Source: Trochalopteron elliotii (Eukaryota > Chordata > Aves > Passeriformes > Leiothrichidae). Taken from it: a stretch of DNA of 64,000 bases. The stretch is taken from NCBI GenBank assembly GCA_024734555.1, contig JANPWX010000129.1, forward strand, positions 1,070,548 through 1,134,547, in the 5' to 3' direction. The translations under genes and the position numbers were made by a program. Below are positions 26,960 to 40,889 of the stretch, piece after piece (the first letter of the stretch is position 1; each line of letters starts with the position of its first letter). The notes beneath the pieces were generated by a model. That model saw only the letters and a list, made by a program, of their open reading frames with translations. It did not search any database and was not told the origin of the DNA.

Positions 26960-27140
26960 ACAAATGAGCTTGGATAAACAATACTTAAAGAAGTCAAGAC
27001 ACTGTAACAAATAATTGGAGCTGATGGCTACAGCCATGAAGCGCTTTTGCCAGGGGCAAATAAATTAATAACCCTGCTGTTGTACTGTTCCATCTCTAAT
27101 GAAAAATGCTTGACTTTACTATTTATTTAGACACGTGCAA
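26960..27140. promoter_or_regulatory. Candidate conserved noncoding element
   Basis: This is a non-repetitive block with balanced composition. It includes ATAATTGGAGCTGATGGC, the small dyad TGGCTACAGCCA, a retained CpG in GAAGCGC, and AAATTAATAACC. It reads differently from the AT-rich drift around it and has no useful frame. Conservation cannot be judged from one sequence. Confidence 0.22.
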
Positions 27141-30100
27141 TGAGACATGAAGGCAGGGTTTCTGTAAAATCCCCTGGAGGAAGCTAATAGAGCCAACACA
27201 TCAGGGTCTGGGGTTTGGTTCTGATGTCGTGCTCTTGTATGTGTTTCCAGCTCTACATACGTAAGATAAGAAGCAAGACAGCTCAATTCTCCAGCAGAAA
27301 TTTTGCCACATGGCTTGAGAGATAGCAAGGCATTCATTACTTTACTGTCACTCCTATATCCTGCCTCCTTTAAAATTTGTTTTGAAGGAGGCACTAGCAG
27401 CAATATGTGCTGATGATGAGTGCATTCCACTCCTTCAGGTGTACCCTGAGGATTTGCTATGCTAAATGTACTTTCAAGCTACAGGTATATAGCCTTTGTT
27501 TCTATATATTGTTAGATACGTCCCACAGATTGTATTCCCTCTTGTAGCACAGAACCCATCTGGAAATGCTTCCAGTTGTACACAGTTCCCATTTCTTTGT
27601 TGAATATATTCAACAGAATGGCCAAGACAAATGGGAGGAAGCACAAACTTTTAAAAATAAACAACTGGAGCACAAGACAGCTCTCAGCTTTGCGCCACTT
27701 GTTCAACCCCGGCTACACAACTGAATTAACACCATTTTTGCCAGACATCTGAGGAACCTTTGCCTGTTCATTTACTCCTGTTTACAGTGGAATATTTAAC
27801 AGGCTATCAGTTCTGTGTAAAGGACAACGCAATTTCACCTCATTGCTGCTACACATCCATCGTGGTCAACTCTTTTCTCTGCGCTCCTTCGCAGCCTCTA
27901 ACAGCTCTGGACTTCAGGGCCAACAGCGCAAATGCAATTATCCAATCTCTCCAGTTACTTCACACTCTCCTGTGAGAATATTCTGAGCCATCTGCTGTCA
28001 GCACCAGCAGGCCTGCAGTCCCTGGAAGCATGTCAATTAGCTCAGGGTCAAAGAACACAAAACTCTCTTTTCCCAAATGTTGGTCACAATGTGGCCTTGC
28101 AAGTTGCATCTCTCAAAATCCCACCCCAAACACAATCCATGCCCACATCTCATCATGAGAGCCAGGAGCTGCATGGTTCTAAGACATCAGGTTTTTCACT
28201 TCAACTTCTTTTCACCATGGATCAGTGCAGATAACGAGTGAATGTATTGTCCATTTTTAAAAGACGTGTGTTTCCCTGCTGAACTCTGCTTTAGTACTTA
28301 ATTTGCTTGAATACAATTAAGCACAGGGAAGGGACAGTCCGTGTGAGCATGAAGGAATGATTCCCTGAGACTGTCACCACTGCTAACAGATGAAGCAGAG
28401 CTGTCACCAAAGCAAGTGAGACTTAAATCCCAGCTGGGAGCCCAGGAACTCCCCAAACTCCCTCATCCAGGAGACAGATGATGAACCAGTTCCCCACTTG
28501 CCTGCTTAGCCACAGTGTGGGGAAGATAATCCTGACAGCTTTTGCATTAAACAGCTCCAAGCTTCACACACATACAACTCTCATCAAGGAGTTATAGCTG
28601 GGACTAGAGGTGGTCAGAGGGGGATTTTGGATTTATTTCATTTTTTTTTTCCCCTGAAAAAGGTAATATTTCACTTCCATAGAGGCTAATGAAAAAAGAC
28701 CCAAGTGCCAGAGCATGCCTTGTTCACTTTAGTAAGGAGAGCACCAGTTTGGGACTTTGGAACACTGCCCTGTGACAAGGGTCTTGCATCCTTCTCCAGA
28801 AACCCTCTGCTTAACTTAGGGCAATGCAGATTGTAGAGGAAAAATAAATCAAAATGCCACAGTTCTCTCTGGAATAAGAGAGGATTATAAAATTACACTA
28901 GAATGCCAACAGAGAAGATCAAATTCAATTTTGGCATCCAGAGCCAAACTCTGCAACACTAGCAGAGTTTTTGGCTCTCTTACAGCTTATTTAGACAGTA
29001 GCACTGACTCTGCAATTACATTTTTCAGGATGGCAAACTAGTTATTATCTCTCCCTCTTTTATTCACATTTGTCACAGCAATTTCCAGCCAAGCACAGAA
29101 ACGTTACACAAGATAAATGTGACTGAGCAAATCTGAAACTCAGCATCACTTTTTTTTCCCTTTCAAGACAACGGATAAAGACAAAAAAGGTTCCTGGAAG
29201 ATTAACTTGATTAATAAAAACATCTGCAGGCTCAATGCTGAAAAAAAGCAAAACTCCTCCTTTGATCCTTTTACTAGGAACTATATAAATATAGTGATAA
29301 ATGTCCTATTTTTCTAACAAAGTACCATGAAGGAAACAGCTGAGATATACATTGTTATGTATGCAGAGAACCTAGCAAAAAAACCTCAGATAATCTAGAA
29401 ATGTAATATTGCGTTAATGAAGAACTATGACTGATAAATACTGATGATACTGCAAAGCTGTAGGAGAAATATTTCAACACTGGCACTGTCCAAGCCAATT
29501 AGAAAACTCACCTGATTACACTGATCCCCAAAATAGGAAACCATATCAGGGATTTCCAGCTAATAGCCTTCCTAATTGAAACTGAAAAGGCAGCAAAAGC
29601 TCGAGGCTGTCAGACTGCACCACAGATTGCCATCCGTGTACAGGAAGGTCAAATGAGTTTCCTAAGTCAGGTGCTAAAAGCAGTGTTCAAGGAATAATGC
29701 ACTTAATGCCTGAGGTCTGATCATCTGAATACTCTTCAGAATCCTCTCACAGTTTTGCAGAAAAGCACTGAACAGTCCTTATAACATCCTTTAGCAGTTC
29801 TCCAACAAATGCTGCCTGGGACTGACAGCATCCATAAGGCTTGAAATACAGTGCCCTGGTAGAAGAGATGGACATAAATCCTGTCCCTTTCAGCAAAAAC
29901 CACGAGTGCCTGAAGGATGTCTGCTTCCTCTCCTTGTAACTTCTTCATGGAGACAGGCACTCCTTATGCATATTATGTCCATATTCTGTTTTATGCTACA
30001 GATAAAATATTGCTAATGTGATCTTCAGGTAAGCAGACCAGCCACAACCAATGCCATAGCTAGCATGACATGATTGAGAGAAAACATAAATATGCTTTCA

Positions 30101-30187
30101 GGGCTTTTCTGTACTTCACCTGTTCTAGTTCACTCTGGTGAACATTCTTCATTCATATATTGTATAAACTATTCCGATTATTTTTCG

Positions 30188-30199
30188 ATCGTGCACGAT
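30188..30199. repeat. 12-bp perfect palindrome ATCGTGCACGAT
   Basis: This self-complementary site has two CpGs, with two more CpGs within the preceding 13 bases. Such density is unusual in this CpG-poor DNA. It could be a dimeric factor site; no factor is assigned. Confidence 0.8.
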
Positions 30200-31264
30200 G
30201 CTGGTCAAGCATACTGTGGGCTAAATCACAGCAAAAGATGTGGGGTTATCATAGGACCATGACAAGAGAGTACTGAAATCAAGAATACCTGTAGCCAGGT
30301 AACAACACAGAGTCATTTTCATCTGCTTTTTGGAGATCACCATCTATGTTCTCACCATATATTTTATATTTTACCCTTGTTTTCCCTTTTCCCTCCATTC
30401 TTGCAACACCAACTGTCAAGCATCGGGGAGCACACACCAGCAACTACATTTCTCCATGTGGAATTCCTGCACACACATTTCCTTGGCATTTCCTGACAGG
30501 CTGCCTGTGCACCAACTATTTCATTTCAACTGTTCCACCTGCTGCCTACAAAACAACCAACAACAACAATTTTAAAAAGACGCAATTATTATTGCCCAAC
30601 CTCAACCTCCATTACACCCAGGAGAATCTGCCTGATGCCCTTCATAGGAACAGGCTATGGCCAACAGAGGACTTTTGAAAATCCCCTCCTCAGAAATAAG
30701 GAGGGAAGCCACCATAATCACATTAAGAAAGATCAGAAACATATAAGCAATCTGTTAGCCAGGTCTTTTTCAAATTAAGACCCTTACCCAGCAAAATGAT
30801 AGAGAGACTGACCTCTGCCCTATGTGGAGATGATCACAGGAGTGAGGGCAGCATCTCTAAATAAATCCTTATGCACCCTCCACAAAGACTGCCCAAGGCA
30901 GTGCAGAGAACAAAAAGGGGCCACAACAGCACTGTGTTCCATATTCTTCCAGGAATATATTCTCTTTTGTTTGAAAACATTCAGGTCTTCTTTACCTTCT
31001 CATTATTTGCTCTCAGATGACCAAGCAAGACACAATAATTAAATCTGCAGACAAACTCATAAGAATTTAGCATTACGGCAGAAGTACAAATATTCCTGCT
31101 ATTGCCTGTTTTTCTGCTAATTGCTCCTATTTCGGGTTTTTTTCTGGCAAAAAAAGTAGGATTCACACAAACAGTGGAAAGCATCCTCCAAACAGCACAA
31201 TTAGAAAAGCAAGGCTTCCTAAGTGGTGATAATGTACAACAGAGCACAGGAGTCACTGGTGTAA

Positions 31265-31282
31265 GCTGCTGCTGCTGCTGCT
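31265..31282 (+). repeat. (GCT)6 microsatellite
   Basis: Six perfect GCT units. This is a potentially polymorphic triplet tract in noncoding DNA. Confidence 0.92.
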
Positions 31283-33599
31283 ATGGAATGGCTTGGAAAA
31301 TGTTTCTTTCCCCTCTGGCAGGCTGAGCTCATGCTGTGAGCTGAACAACCAAGTTTCAATTGGGAATTCTACCCACAGGAAAGGCACGTATCACACACAG
31401 GAATAAATAAAACTTCAATTTTCTGTCCAAAAACAAACCTCATCAGGAAACTTTCTCTCAACCTTCACACAGAGTGCAAGGGCTCACTGTGGGCAGCACT
31501 CAGTTGTGTAAACAGGGGTGTGCAGTGGCATTTCAGCTGCCCCAGGCCAAGTCTCCTTGTCTCCATGAGGCTGACAAATGAGCCAGGACCTCATGCCCTT
31601 CTGGGCAAATGTAGCCCCTAGAGTGTTGTCCTGGGGCATCTTCCAGAGCACAGCAGGGATAAATGCTCAGGAAACCAAATCCCACCCACAGTGCATGACT
31701 TGCCAGTATCAGGGTCTGCAGCGTGGGGTCTGTTACAAGCAATTCATCTTCTTTGCTGGCTACTTTTTGTTATGGAAACAATCTGACCAGAGCAGGTACA
31801 AAAAGATGAAGGAGGAAAACAGACAGAGAATACAGAATGATGTGTAGAGTCGTGAAATATCCAGACAGGATATTCAAGGCAAAAGAAATCCTGCTGGCAA
31901 GGCTCTCCTTCCCAGGCATCTGCTCCTGCTATTGTCATTCACATTTGCATTTACTTTCTATCCCACCTTGCAGCGTGGAGCAAGCATCTGAGTGCTGCAC
32001 AGTGGTAACAGGTGGTGATAATCCCACAGATTTCCTTCAAGATATTATGGGAAATGAAGTTTTCACTGCCTGGCCCACACTACTCATGGAAGAATGTGCA
32101 AGTAAGGAGGAGAGCTGGGCCAGGAGGATCTGCTTCTGATTAGAGGAGAGGGATATTTTGCACTTTGCATGAAGGCTCCAAGACCAGAAATCATCCTATG
32201 CCAATCCTGGCATCTGCCTCTGAATTTTAATCTGACTCCACAGCCACCTAATTCCAGCTGATGTACTGGGGGGCAGCTGATGCTCTGCTCTCCCAACACA
32301 TGCTCTGTGTACAGCAGTGCTCAGTTGTCTTCCTGCACTTGGAAAAAAGTCATTCCGGTAAGCACAAAGAATTTCTCTCTTTACTCTTTCTGAGCACAGA
32401 GAACGACACTAATGTCTTGAAGATATCAAAAGACTTACTTCCTGATTTAGTACAGAATGATTTTCTAAGAGCTCACCATGGCTGATAGTCAAAATAAATC
32501 AAATTGCAAACAACATTGTACAAAGTTTTTCAGTTAAACTGCCAGTTACATCTGAGAAAACAGGCATTACACATCTCTATGCCACAAATTCCCAAAAGTT
32601 TTCCATTGCTGCTTTGCAGTGGAAGCTCCACTAAACTCCGGAACTTAGACAGAGCCATAAATACAGCAGTGAGGTGCAATTAAACACCTCCCCCAGTGTA
32701 AGGCACGGGTTTTACACTCATTTTGCAGCAGTACCAACCAGTTACATCCAGCACAGGCGAGCAATGAATCAGTTGTTCCGTGCTGCACTGGCACTCAGAC
32801 AACAGGAGCTATCCCACAGTCAGTGGAATCTCATTTCATTTCAAGGACAGGATAATGTTTTGTCCCTCCTCCAAGGAAATCCCAGAGGGATTTATGCTCT
32901 AAAACGGACTCCAAAGCAAACACCCAAAGTGATGATGCACTGAATTACCTTCAAACCAACAGCAGATGAAACTGCACAGCCCTTTCCCAGTTTAGGATCT
33001 GAGCAGTGGGGTTGCTAACTCAGGCCAAGGGCTGGGCTCTGCTGCTCCAAGGATCAGTGCTAGTTTATCTACACATTACTGAATTGCACATTATGGCTTC
33101 TCCAAGCCAGAGCAAACTCAAAGAGGTCTTTGCACTCCTCTTCCAGTTACTTTTGTCCTAACTTTGAGTGCAGGCCTATAAAGAAACCCAAGCAGCAAAT
33201 GTAGAGGGGTGAATGTCATCAAGCAGCAAGGCTCAATGGGTAGGCATTCTGCTTTCTTCAAGAGAAGAGATGACAAACTCAGAGCATGCTAAGCTCCAGT
33301 AGTGTTAACTAATGTAGAATGGCTCTGTGTGTTTTAATGTAACTGCAAATGGCATCAGAATTCTTGCATGCAACCCCTGATACCATTCAGGAGGAAAAAA
33401 CCAGAAAAATTCTCAATGGTATTCCAAACACGATTTTATTAAATGCCTAACGCCACATGCACAAATGTAATCAATCTGATAAAGGAAGCAATGGTGCCAT
33501 TAATGCTAAATCTCCTCAAGTCTGGACCCACTTTCAGAGGCTCAAGTTGAGTATGTTAATTCCAAGAGCCCAATGTTTGAGGCTACAGCCAGAAAAAGA

Positions 33600-33835
33600 C
33601 AGACATTACCAGCTCCATGTCCTCGTCTGGGCGGAAGGCACGCGAGAACTTTGATGTGGATGCAGAATACACACTGCTCAGTCTCATGTCAGGGTTCCAG
33701 TTTACTTTGCTTCTGGCTTCACATGCAACACATGTTCAGTTGTTGGAGGTTTTCTGTGAATTACCTCACTGTAACAAGCGACCCCATGAACTCGCACCGC
33801 TAATTCAAAAGGATTAGCGACATTTGCTCGACATG
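33600..33835. promoter_or_regulatory. Candidate regulatory block with two CpG clusters
   Basis: Four CpGs fall within 21 bases (33624-33644) and five more within 52 bases (33779-33830), in otherwise CpG-starved DNA. The second cluster contains facing GCTAAT and ATTAGC half-sites (33799-33818). The right one reads GGATTAGC, the core preferred by OTX, PITX and other K50 homeodomains. A plus-strand frame starts at 33617 but matches no protein I know. I infer germline hypomethylation or constraint, not a proven element. Confidence 0.28.
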
Positions 33836-36800
33836 GCTTTGAACTCCTACTAAAGGATGGGCTGTTGAACAGAAGTACATCCTCCCGTAAAAATAATAGA
33901 AAATAGGCTTTGGTATCTGTTAAAAATATGTGCAGCAGCAGGAAGCCTCCTGTTACAAGAGGGAATTACTTCTGATAATGCACAGAACTTTGATCAAACC
34001 CTTTTTCTCTGTGGAAATACATTGACCCCTATTGTCTTATGCAGTTCCAGTGGCTGAGGAGCTTCAGCTTCAATTACTGCAGCATAGCTTTGATAGATCA
34101 CAGAATCAAGGAGGCACAGTAAATTATTCAGAGTTCTAGATCATAGCTGTTTCCAAAGTATTCCCACTGAACTTCAGGATTTAGGGTATTTAGCAGTATA
34201 CAAACAAGATTTTTTTGTATTTTAAAGAAATATCCACCTTTAATTAGAGGATGAACAAACCACGCTGCCTCTTTTTCTTTTAGATTTCTAATGTGTTAAC
34301 TCCCACTGTAGCAATCATTTAATATTTTGTTTTATTGTTCAGATTTGGAAACAGAAAACTGTAAGGAGAATGAACTGAGGAGCAGACAAAAACCAAATAA
34401 AACAGGAAGTGAAGCACAAAACCAATGTCTCTTTTTAACCTGAAGATTGTCAAGACAGTCTTTGCTGTAAAGTCAGAGGCAGAGGTTCATAAAGAAACCC
34501 AGGGGTCCTTCCTTTGCCACTTTGGGATTCAGAGACTTGGGTTATAAAATCAGCTTTTCCAGGGATAGACAGCCACAAAACACACTTTAAAGGAAATTAT
34601 GCACCTGCCTCCCTTTCTCTCTCCTCAGAGTGGCACATACCAAACTGTAACAAGCTTTTTTAATCCAGGCCATTCCCAGGCAAAATAGGACAACCAGAGG
34701 GCAAAGCTCAGTCCATATAATGTGTATATGTTATAAAAGTAAAAAAAAATGCCACCAGGAAATGTACGTTCTCCAAGCACATACTGTGCTTTATATAATT
34801 GTTCTTGGTTTCCAGCTCTTGTTTCTCTCTTCTTGAACTGCAGAGAAGACCACTTGTCTTATTATGTGTGTACAGCCCTTAGCTCAGCTGCCAAGGACCT
34901 CCAGGCTTTACTGAAATGTAGAAGACAAATAAGATAACAGAACACACACACTCAGGGTCAATCTCAGCAAATCTCTAGATCAAGTATCTTCCATGAAACA
35001 ATCAGCCCTTTAAAAGAAGCATGTAGCTTTTTGCTGAGTTTTGTAACATTTGTTTTATATATAGAAAGATGGGTGGTGGTGTGAAAATTAACTAAGTGTT
35101 GTGTCACTCCAAGAATCTGACACAAAAAAATACAATATACTGTCATCCTATAAATCTAACCCAGGCTGGAAACTGGCCAGTGCTGCACCATTTGAAATTC
35201 AGTTTGCATATTGTCACTTATTTTAAATCTAAGGGTAACAATATATATCAAAAGCAGATTATTCTCATATGGGGAAAATAAAAGAAAGGAAAAATAATTA
35301 CAAAAACATAGCCAAATCCTAAGTTAAACCAAATCCAAATAATAATCTCCATGCAACCATTAATTATGTGGTGTCCTCAGTCAATTGAAAAGCCACTGCT
35401 GCATCTGTGGCCTGGGGGACAGGGATGGGAGAGATGGGAGAGCTCTGTTGATCAAATAAGCCACAATACTTAATGCAAATTTAATACTACATAGTTGATT
35501 TGAGCAGATATTACAGCCTGAGAGTGTTGCTTTAGTCCTGTGGTATACAGCAGTTATATCCATTGTCAAGTGCTTTCTCACCATCTACTCTGAGGTCCTG
35601 CTGGCACAAAACACCCAAGGCCAAGTCATGTCTGAAAGGATTCAGCTCCTCTGCACCTCTCACTCACCCACTGAAGGGTCACCAAAGTAAGGAACATCTC
35701 CACTGGAGATTATATGGCCATTAATTTTAATGACTGCACAAGGAACTGCAATGAGCATGTGCCTTGCAATTCTGTTCAGTTCCTAAGAAATGTAAAGTTT
35801 CCATCTGCACACTATTTACTGAAACAAGGCAGCACAGCAGCCTCCCTTCCTCTTCAGCTAACAACACGAAATACGAATCATAGTGTGGCTGTTCCATCCA
35901 TCAATAATTCACATGTAGGGCAACATCAATCTGCTGGGTGATGCTGTGCAATCTTTTCTGGGTCAGCAGTGTCTGTGTCCCTTCTGCTGGGTCACAGAAA
36001 CAGATTTCCTGCTAATAAAAAGTCAACATAAGTCTCTTGAACTCCATGCATATGTTAGTTTGCACACCATCCATGGCAAGAGCTGAGAGTTTCATTTTGC
36101 AGTTCAGCTTTCTAAATTCAATTTTTACCTGGATGCAATTTCCTTCAAAAACATTCCAACAAGATAAACTTCCCCAAGAAATCTCAGTTTAAAAAGAGCA
36201 GAGGAGGACCTTTTAAAACTGTTAATAAGCGTTTCAGACTTGGATCAGATCACTCACTATTCTTAGGGGAATTTAACACTTAAAAATGGCAGAACTTCTG
36301 AAAAATAGCTGCAGTTTCCTGACTGGCTGCGTCCTCCTGAAATCTCGCTGAGTTTTGCAACTTTTGCCTTTCTACAGTGAGATAAAACTGAAGAACATCA
36401 TTGAAAGGCAAGGAACTTGTCTTGAATGTACTGGCATTGAAACTATAGTTTGATAAAAAATATCAAGCAACTCCTGTAAATTATTATGTTGCCATGAGTT
36501 TACTGGAATATGAGTTTGCCTATCACAAGATGTGACTTACTGCTTTTATCTTCCAGACACCAATTGGTAAGCAAATTTCCAAGTTTCATGCCTGACTGCA
36601 CAAGGAAGATGGATTTTGAAACACCCACAAGCCTCAGAGCAGAACACCCATCCCTTTCTCCACTCAGAAACACAAATGGTGCCACATGACTTATGTGGAA
36701 GTCAGTGTTGTTTGGATTTCTAACATCAGATTAACACACTGAGAAAATGCAACCACAAATACCAGCCCTGAACAGGCCAGAAAGAATACATTCAGCCTCC

Positions 36801-38037
36801 CAGATATTCCTTTGGAGGACACAGAAGTTAAATTACTCCAAAAGCCACTCACTGTAGACTTTTCACTGGGATCTAGTTAAAATGCAAACAACCATTGGAA
36901 ATTTAGTTTGTTTTTCCTCTTCCTGTGTTATGCAACGTACTCAAGTTACACAAGGCTGTTTTTTCAGCTGGATCACAACATGGTAGCACATTTGCAGACC
37001 AGTGCTGATGTTTCATTAATGATCTCCATAACAAGAAGACCATTGTTGTCTTTTATGTAAATGCTGGCTAAGTTACAATCACATTAAAATTGACTACATT
37101 CTTTTGGATGGCCCAGTATCAGAGAGCAGGTCATGCTTCCTACCAGTAAGGACACTCCAACAATGTACAGGCTATTTTGGGTGAGTGCCTGGTTATTAAA
37201 AAAGCCACATAGTTAATGAAGTCTGCCAGCAAAAGAGGAAATCTCAGTTGTTCATGTCAAAACAAGAAGAGAACTTGGTTTGTTAGGTGACATTCAAACT
37301 ACTCCATATTAAAAAAATCATTGTGTGCAGCTGAAACTTTTCCCAGTCAAAGAGTGTGATCTAACAGCTGACTCAGAAGTGTTTGAAATTCTAACTTTGC
37401 CACAGACTTCAGAGCGTGGCCAGGCCAATTCATTATTTCATTTATCAACCACAAACTAGAAATAGTATTTGCCTTCATTTTTCTTAACTTTTTATCTGAA
37501 CTGTAAGCTCAGGGGTTAGGAATAACTAACTAGTTACACTAGAAAGTGACATAGCATCCCAGGCTGTGAGGAACAACAAGCAGAAGACCACAGTGCACAC
37601 ATCATATAAAACTGTAATTCTAAGAGTAACATTTTCAATTGGCCAGTGAGGTTTCATTTCACAAATCTCTCAGGAAATGCATTTTCCCAAATGAAAATCT
37701 TTTAGCATAGTAAAGAACTATTATCATATTAAGAAAGAGAAATTTTACACGGAGTCACAGTTTTAGGTATGAACTAGCAAGAAAAACACCCAAACCAAAA
37801 TCGAACACCCAAACACTGTTCCAGGCTGAAAACAAGGTTTTCAGAGCAATTTTTTATTACAGCTTATGTACTAACTTCTGCACAAATAGAAACCATGCAC
37901 AAAAACCCACCCAGTGCCCTCCTCACACATGGACTCTGCATAAATGTTGCTTGTCTGAGTGTCAAACTGGAGATGCTTTAGGGAAAATTCAACACAAGAC
38001 AGAATAAAGTATCAATAAACTGTCAGTAACAAGCTAA

Positions 38038-38053
38038 TTTTTTTTTTTTTTTT
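38038..38053 (+). repeat. Poly(T) run, 16 bases
   Basis: A simple T homopolymer without an identifiable retroelement beside it. Confidence 0.9.
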
Positions 38054-38451
38054 AAGAAAACAACTATAAAGAAACCACAACCTTACTAACCTTCAATAAA
38101 TTTCCACAGAGATTGCCACACAGAGGGTTCCTCTTGGTTGGGTAAAGTGGGCAGTAGGGAAGCAATTCCAAAAGGATACAACACCACCTCATTCAACACA
38201 ATGCCTCCTTCTCTCACCAACACTTGTGGGTCTCATTTCGCTCCTTCTTTTGGAAATACTGGATAACTACAAGTGTGGTAAGGAACCAAGTATCCTGGTA
38301 TCTATCTTCCCAGTTTCTGCTTGGACACATAACCAAAAGCAGCTGGTCTCAAGTGCTCTTCTGAATGAACCTAACGATGCTGGCTGCCCTCTATTCAGGC
38401 AGCTCTGAAAATGGGAGAAAAAGGTGACTGAAACATCTTGTAATTGAGCAG

Positions 38452-38552
38452 TTCAGTAAAATAATGATCAGTAAAATGTTTAAATAATTCACTATATTCA
38501 GTGTTCAGTAAGTCAGTAAAATATTAAAATAATTCAGTACAATATTTTACTG
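38452..38552. repeat. Degenerate CAGTAAAAT repeat with inverted end
   Basis: TTCAGTAAAAT-type units with spacer TAAATAATTCA recur at about 38452, 38469 and 38514. The array ends with AATATTTTACTG (38541-38552), the exact reverse complement of CAGTAAAATATT (38514-38525). Confidence 0.75.
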
Positions 38553-40889
38553 CAGGGGATAGTAACAGCTACATTGCACCAAAGTTTAAAAACACATTAC
38601 AGGTTGTGTCAAACATACCAGAACACAGCTGTTATAGGGATCCTGAACTCTGCACAATTACTTATGTTAGAAAAAGATCCCATTCCTGCTTCTGCCACTT
38701 GCAGACACGTTTTACTAGGTCACCTTTTATCCTAGAAATCCACAGCAGTGCACAGCCACTGCAGTGAGAGTTTGAGCACGGATCAAGATCTGGCAGGTGC
38801 CTCTGGAGAAAGGCTGCAGAAACACTGGGAAAAAAAATATTGGTTCAAATTGTGAAATCAGCAGGGAATACACCAGTCATTTTGGAGATTTGTTCTTCTG
38901 CAAGTAGATGGATGCATCTTTCCAGATTTCTTGGAGAAAGATCTAAACACAGAGAAAAATGGACAGGAAAGGAAGGGTTGAGAAGGTGACACTGAACAGC
39001 AACAACAACCTGAAGGGAAAAGGCAAAGAGGGAAAAAAAGCTAAGAGGGAGAACAGATCTTGTATAATTCCTAATTCTACTCCAAGAATTCTACTAAAAA
39101 AAAGATTCAGTGGAATTGAGAACACAATGGCAAAATATTCCAAGGAAACACTTCTAACATTTGGCCAGGATTTTTGCAACGGCTAAAATTCCATTTTCCT
39201 TTATTTCACATGAAAACACACTCAACTTAGATCAAAGCATGAGCTCATTCTGCATCTCATTTGCCATACACCTAGACTCTGAGATATTCTCTCCTCAGTT
39301 TACACACCCTACCCTGCAAAGTCCCACCTTTTAACTATTTCTGCTAGAGAACAATAATGTTCTTGCAGTCTGCTGCTAGCACACTCTCACCAGTTATTCC
39401 AGCAGCACCACAGCAACAAGAATGCTGTGAGGAAACAATTCAGCCTCCTCAAAAGAGGCAAATTTGTGTTCAAAAAGCAAATATGGCTAAATGAAAGTAT
39501 GAAAAAAAAATGTCATTTGTGGCCACAGAGGAAGTTCAGTTCTTGGCTAGGAAGATCCAAATTGCCAGAGCCACTGCAAGGGATTCTACGGAAAGGAAAC
39601 CCAAGATCCATTAGTAGCTCGTCCCTTCTCCCCTCTTCACTTCTATACTTAGTTATCTATTTTATTCTGCCACTGAATCAGTACAGAGGTTTGTGCAAAT
39701 CAGATGTAACCAGCTGGGCTCACAGAGACCCCAAGTTTCTGCAGCTCCTGTTTCACTCAATGCAAGATGCAAATGTTTGAATTACTGGCAAACAGGCAAA
39801 TTAACTGCCCTGTGCTTTAGCTCCCCAGTCCACAAAGTGGGAGCAATTTACCTCCTCCTTTTCTCAGATGGGGACACCTGTTCTTCTGCAGCAGTGGAGA
39901 GGTGAGAAAGCAAGACAAGGAAACAGTCAAAGGCCTTCTTCAGGAGTAACAGGGACGTGAACACTACCTGAGCCATACATTGATAATTACAAGGAAATGG
40001 GAGCAGATCTAAATCACGACTGGGTGGGAGGTGGCCCTACCCACAGATGTGACAGTCCTAGCAGGTTCTGCTCAGCAGCTCTTTTTGCTGTAACAATATT
40101 ATTGCACCAAAGTGAAATATTTTGGCCTCACTCCAGTAATAACCAAGGCAGGCAATTGTTCTGGAAGAAAAGTCTGCTCAACATGATGGAAGCAGGCACT
40201 GCCTACTGGAGAGAAAATTCAGCAGAAATCTCTCTTTGTTCTGGTATTCTGGACTGAGCCTGGACTTCCCACCCTGTTGTCAAGAAAAGGAATACTCTGC
40301 AAGCAGGACCTTAGCAGCAGACAGTGGTTTGGATATACATTGCCTTGGTCTGGCACACTGCCTGTTAAAACAGTTACACCTCTTCTTACAGCCATGAGAC
40401 TTTCTGGCTTTCCTCTAACTCAGATAAATTCACCTAAACCAAAGCATGGACTGCAAAGCAGATCTATCAGAGTGCACAGATTTTATTGCTGGAATCTGCT
40501 GGGCATCTTAGAAACCCTGACACTCCAGCCTAGGAGTGTAACATAAATAATGAAAACATTTTGATAATGAGACTGTCAAGCAGAAATCTTAACAGAACGC
40601 CTTTAAGTACTCAAATGCACTTTAGGTGTATGTGCATAAGCCCTTTGGCAGGCAATAATATACTGAAAAGAAAACATCAATAGTTGCAGAAGCAGAAGGC
40701 AGACAAGGCTTAGGCAGATAATGCTCCAACGAGACTCTGACTTCCTGCCTTGTCACTGACACTGTCACCCTATAAAGCAATGCTGGGCAGCAATTAAGCA
40801 AGGGCAGTTATTCACCACTAACTCAGGAAAGGAAAAGAAATGAATGAGCTTTCCCAGGCTGCAGCAGTTCCAGATTGTCTCTCAAAGGG

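Larger units (their letters stand above)
27141..33599. other. Intergenic DNA, third section
   Basis: No gene is supported. Noted contents are a CpG-bearing 12-bp palindrome at 30188-30199 and a (GCT)6 microsatellite at 31265-31282. No frame exceeds 110 codons and none resembles a known protein. Confidence 0.7.
33836..40889. other. Intergenic DNA, fourth section
   Basis: No gene is supported. The stretch contains a possible minute CR1-like remnant near 34098, a SOX/POU-motif block near 36960-37110, a run of 16 T (38038-38053) and a degenerate CAGTAAAAT repeat with a 12-bp inverted repeat (38452-38552). Confidence 0.65.

Noticed and set aside
34098..34140. CR1 LINE fragment suggested by GATCACAGAATCAAGG
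   Set aside because: Only about 12 bases resemble the inverted CR1 3' end; the following sequence does not match what I expect, so it is not listed as an element.
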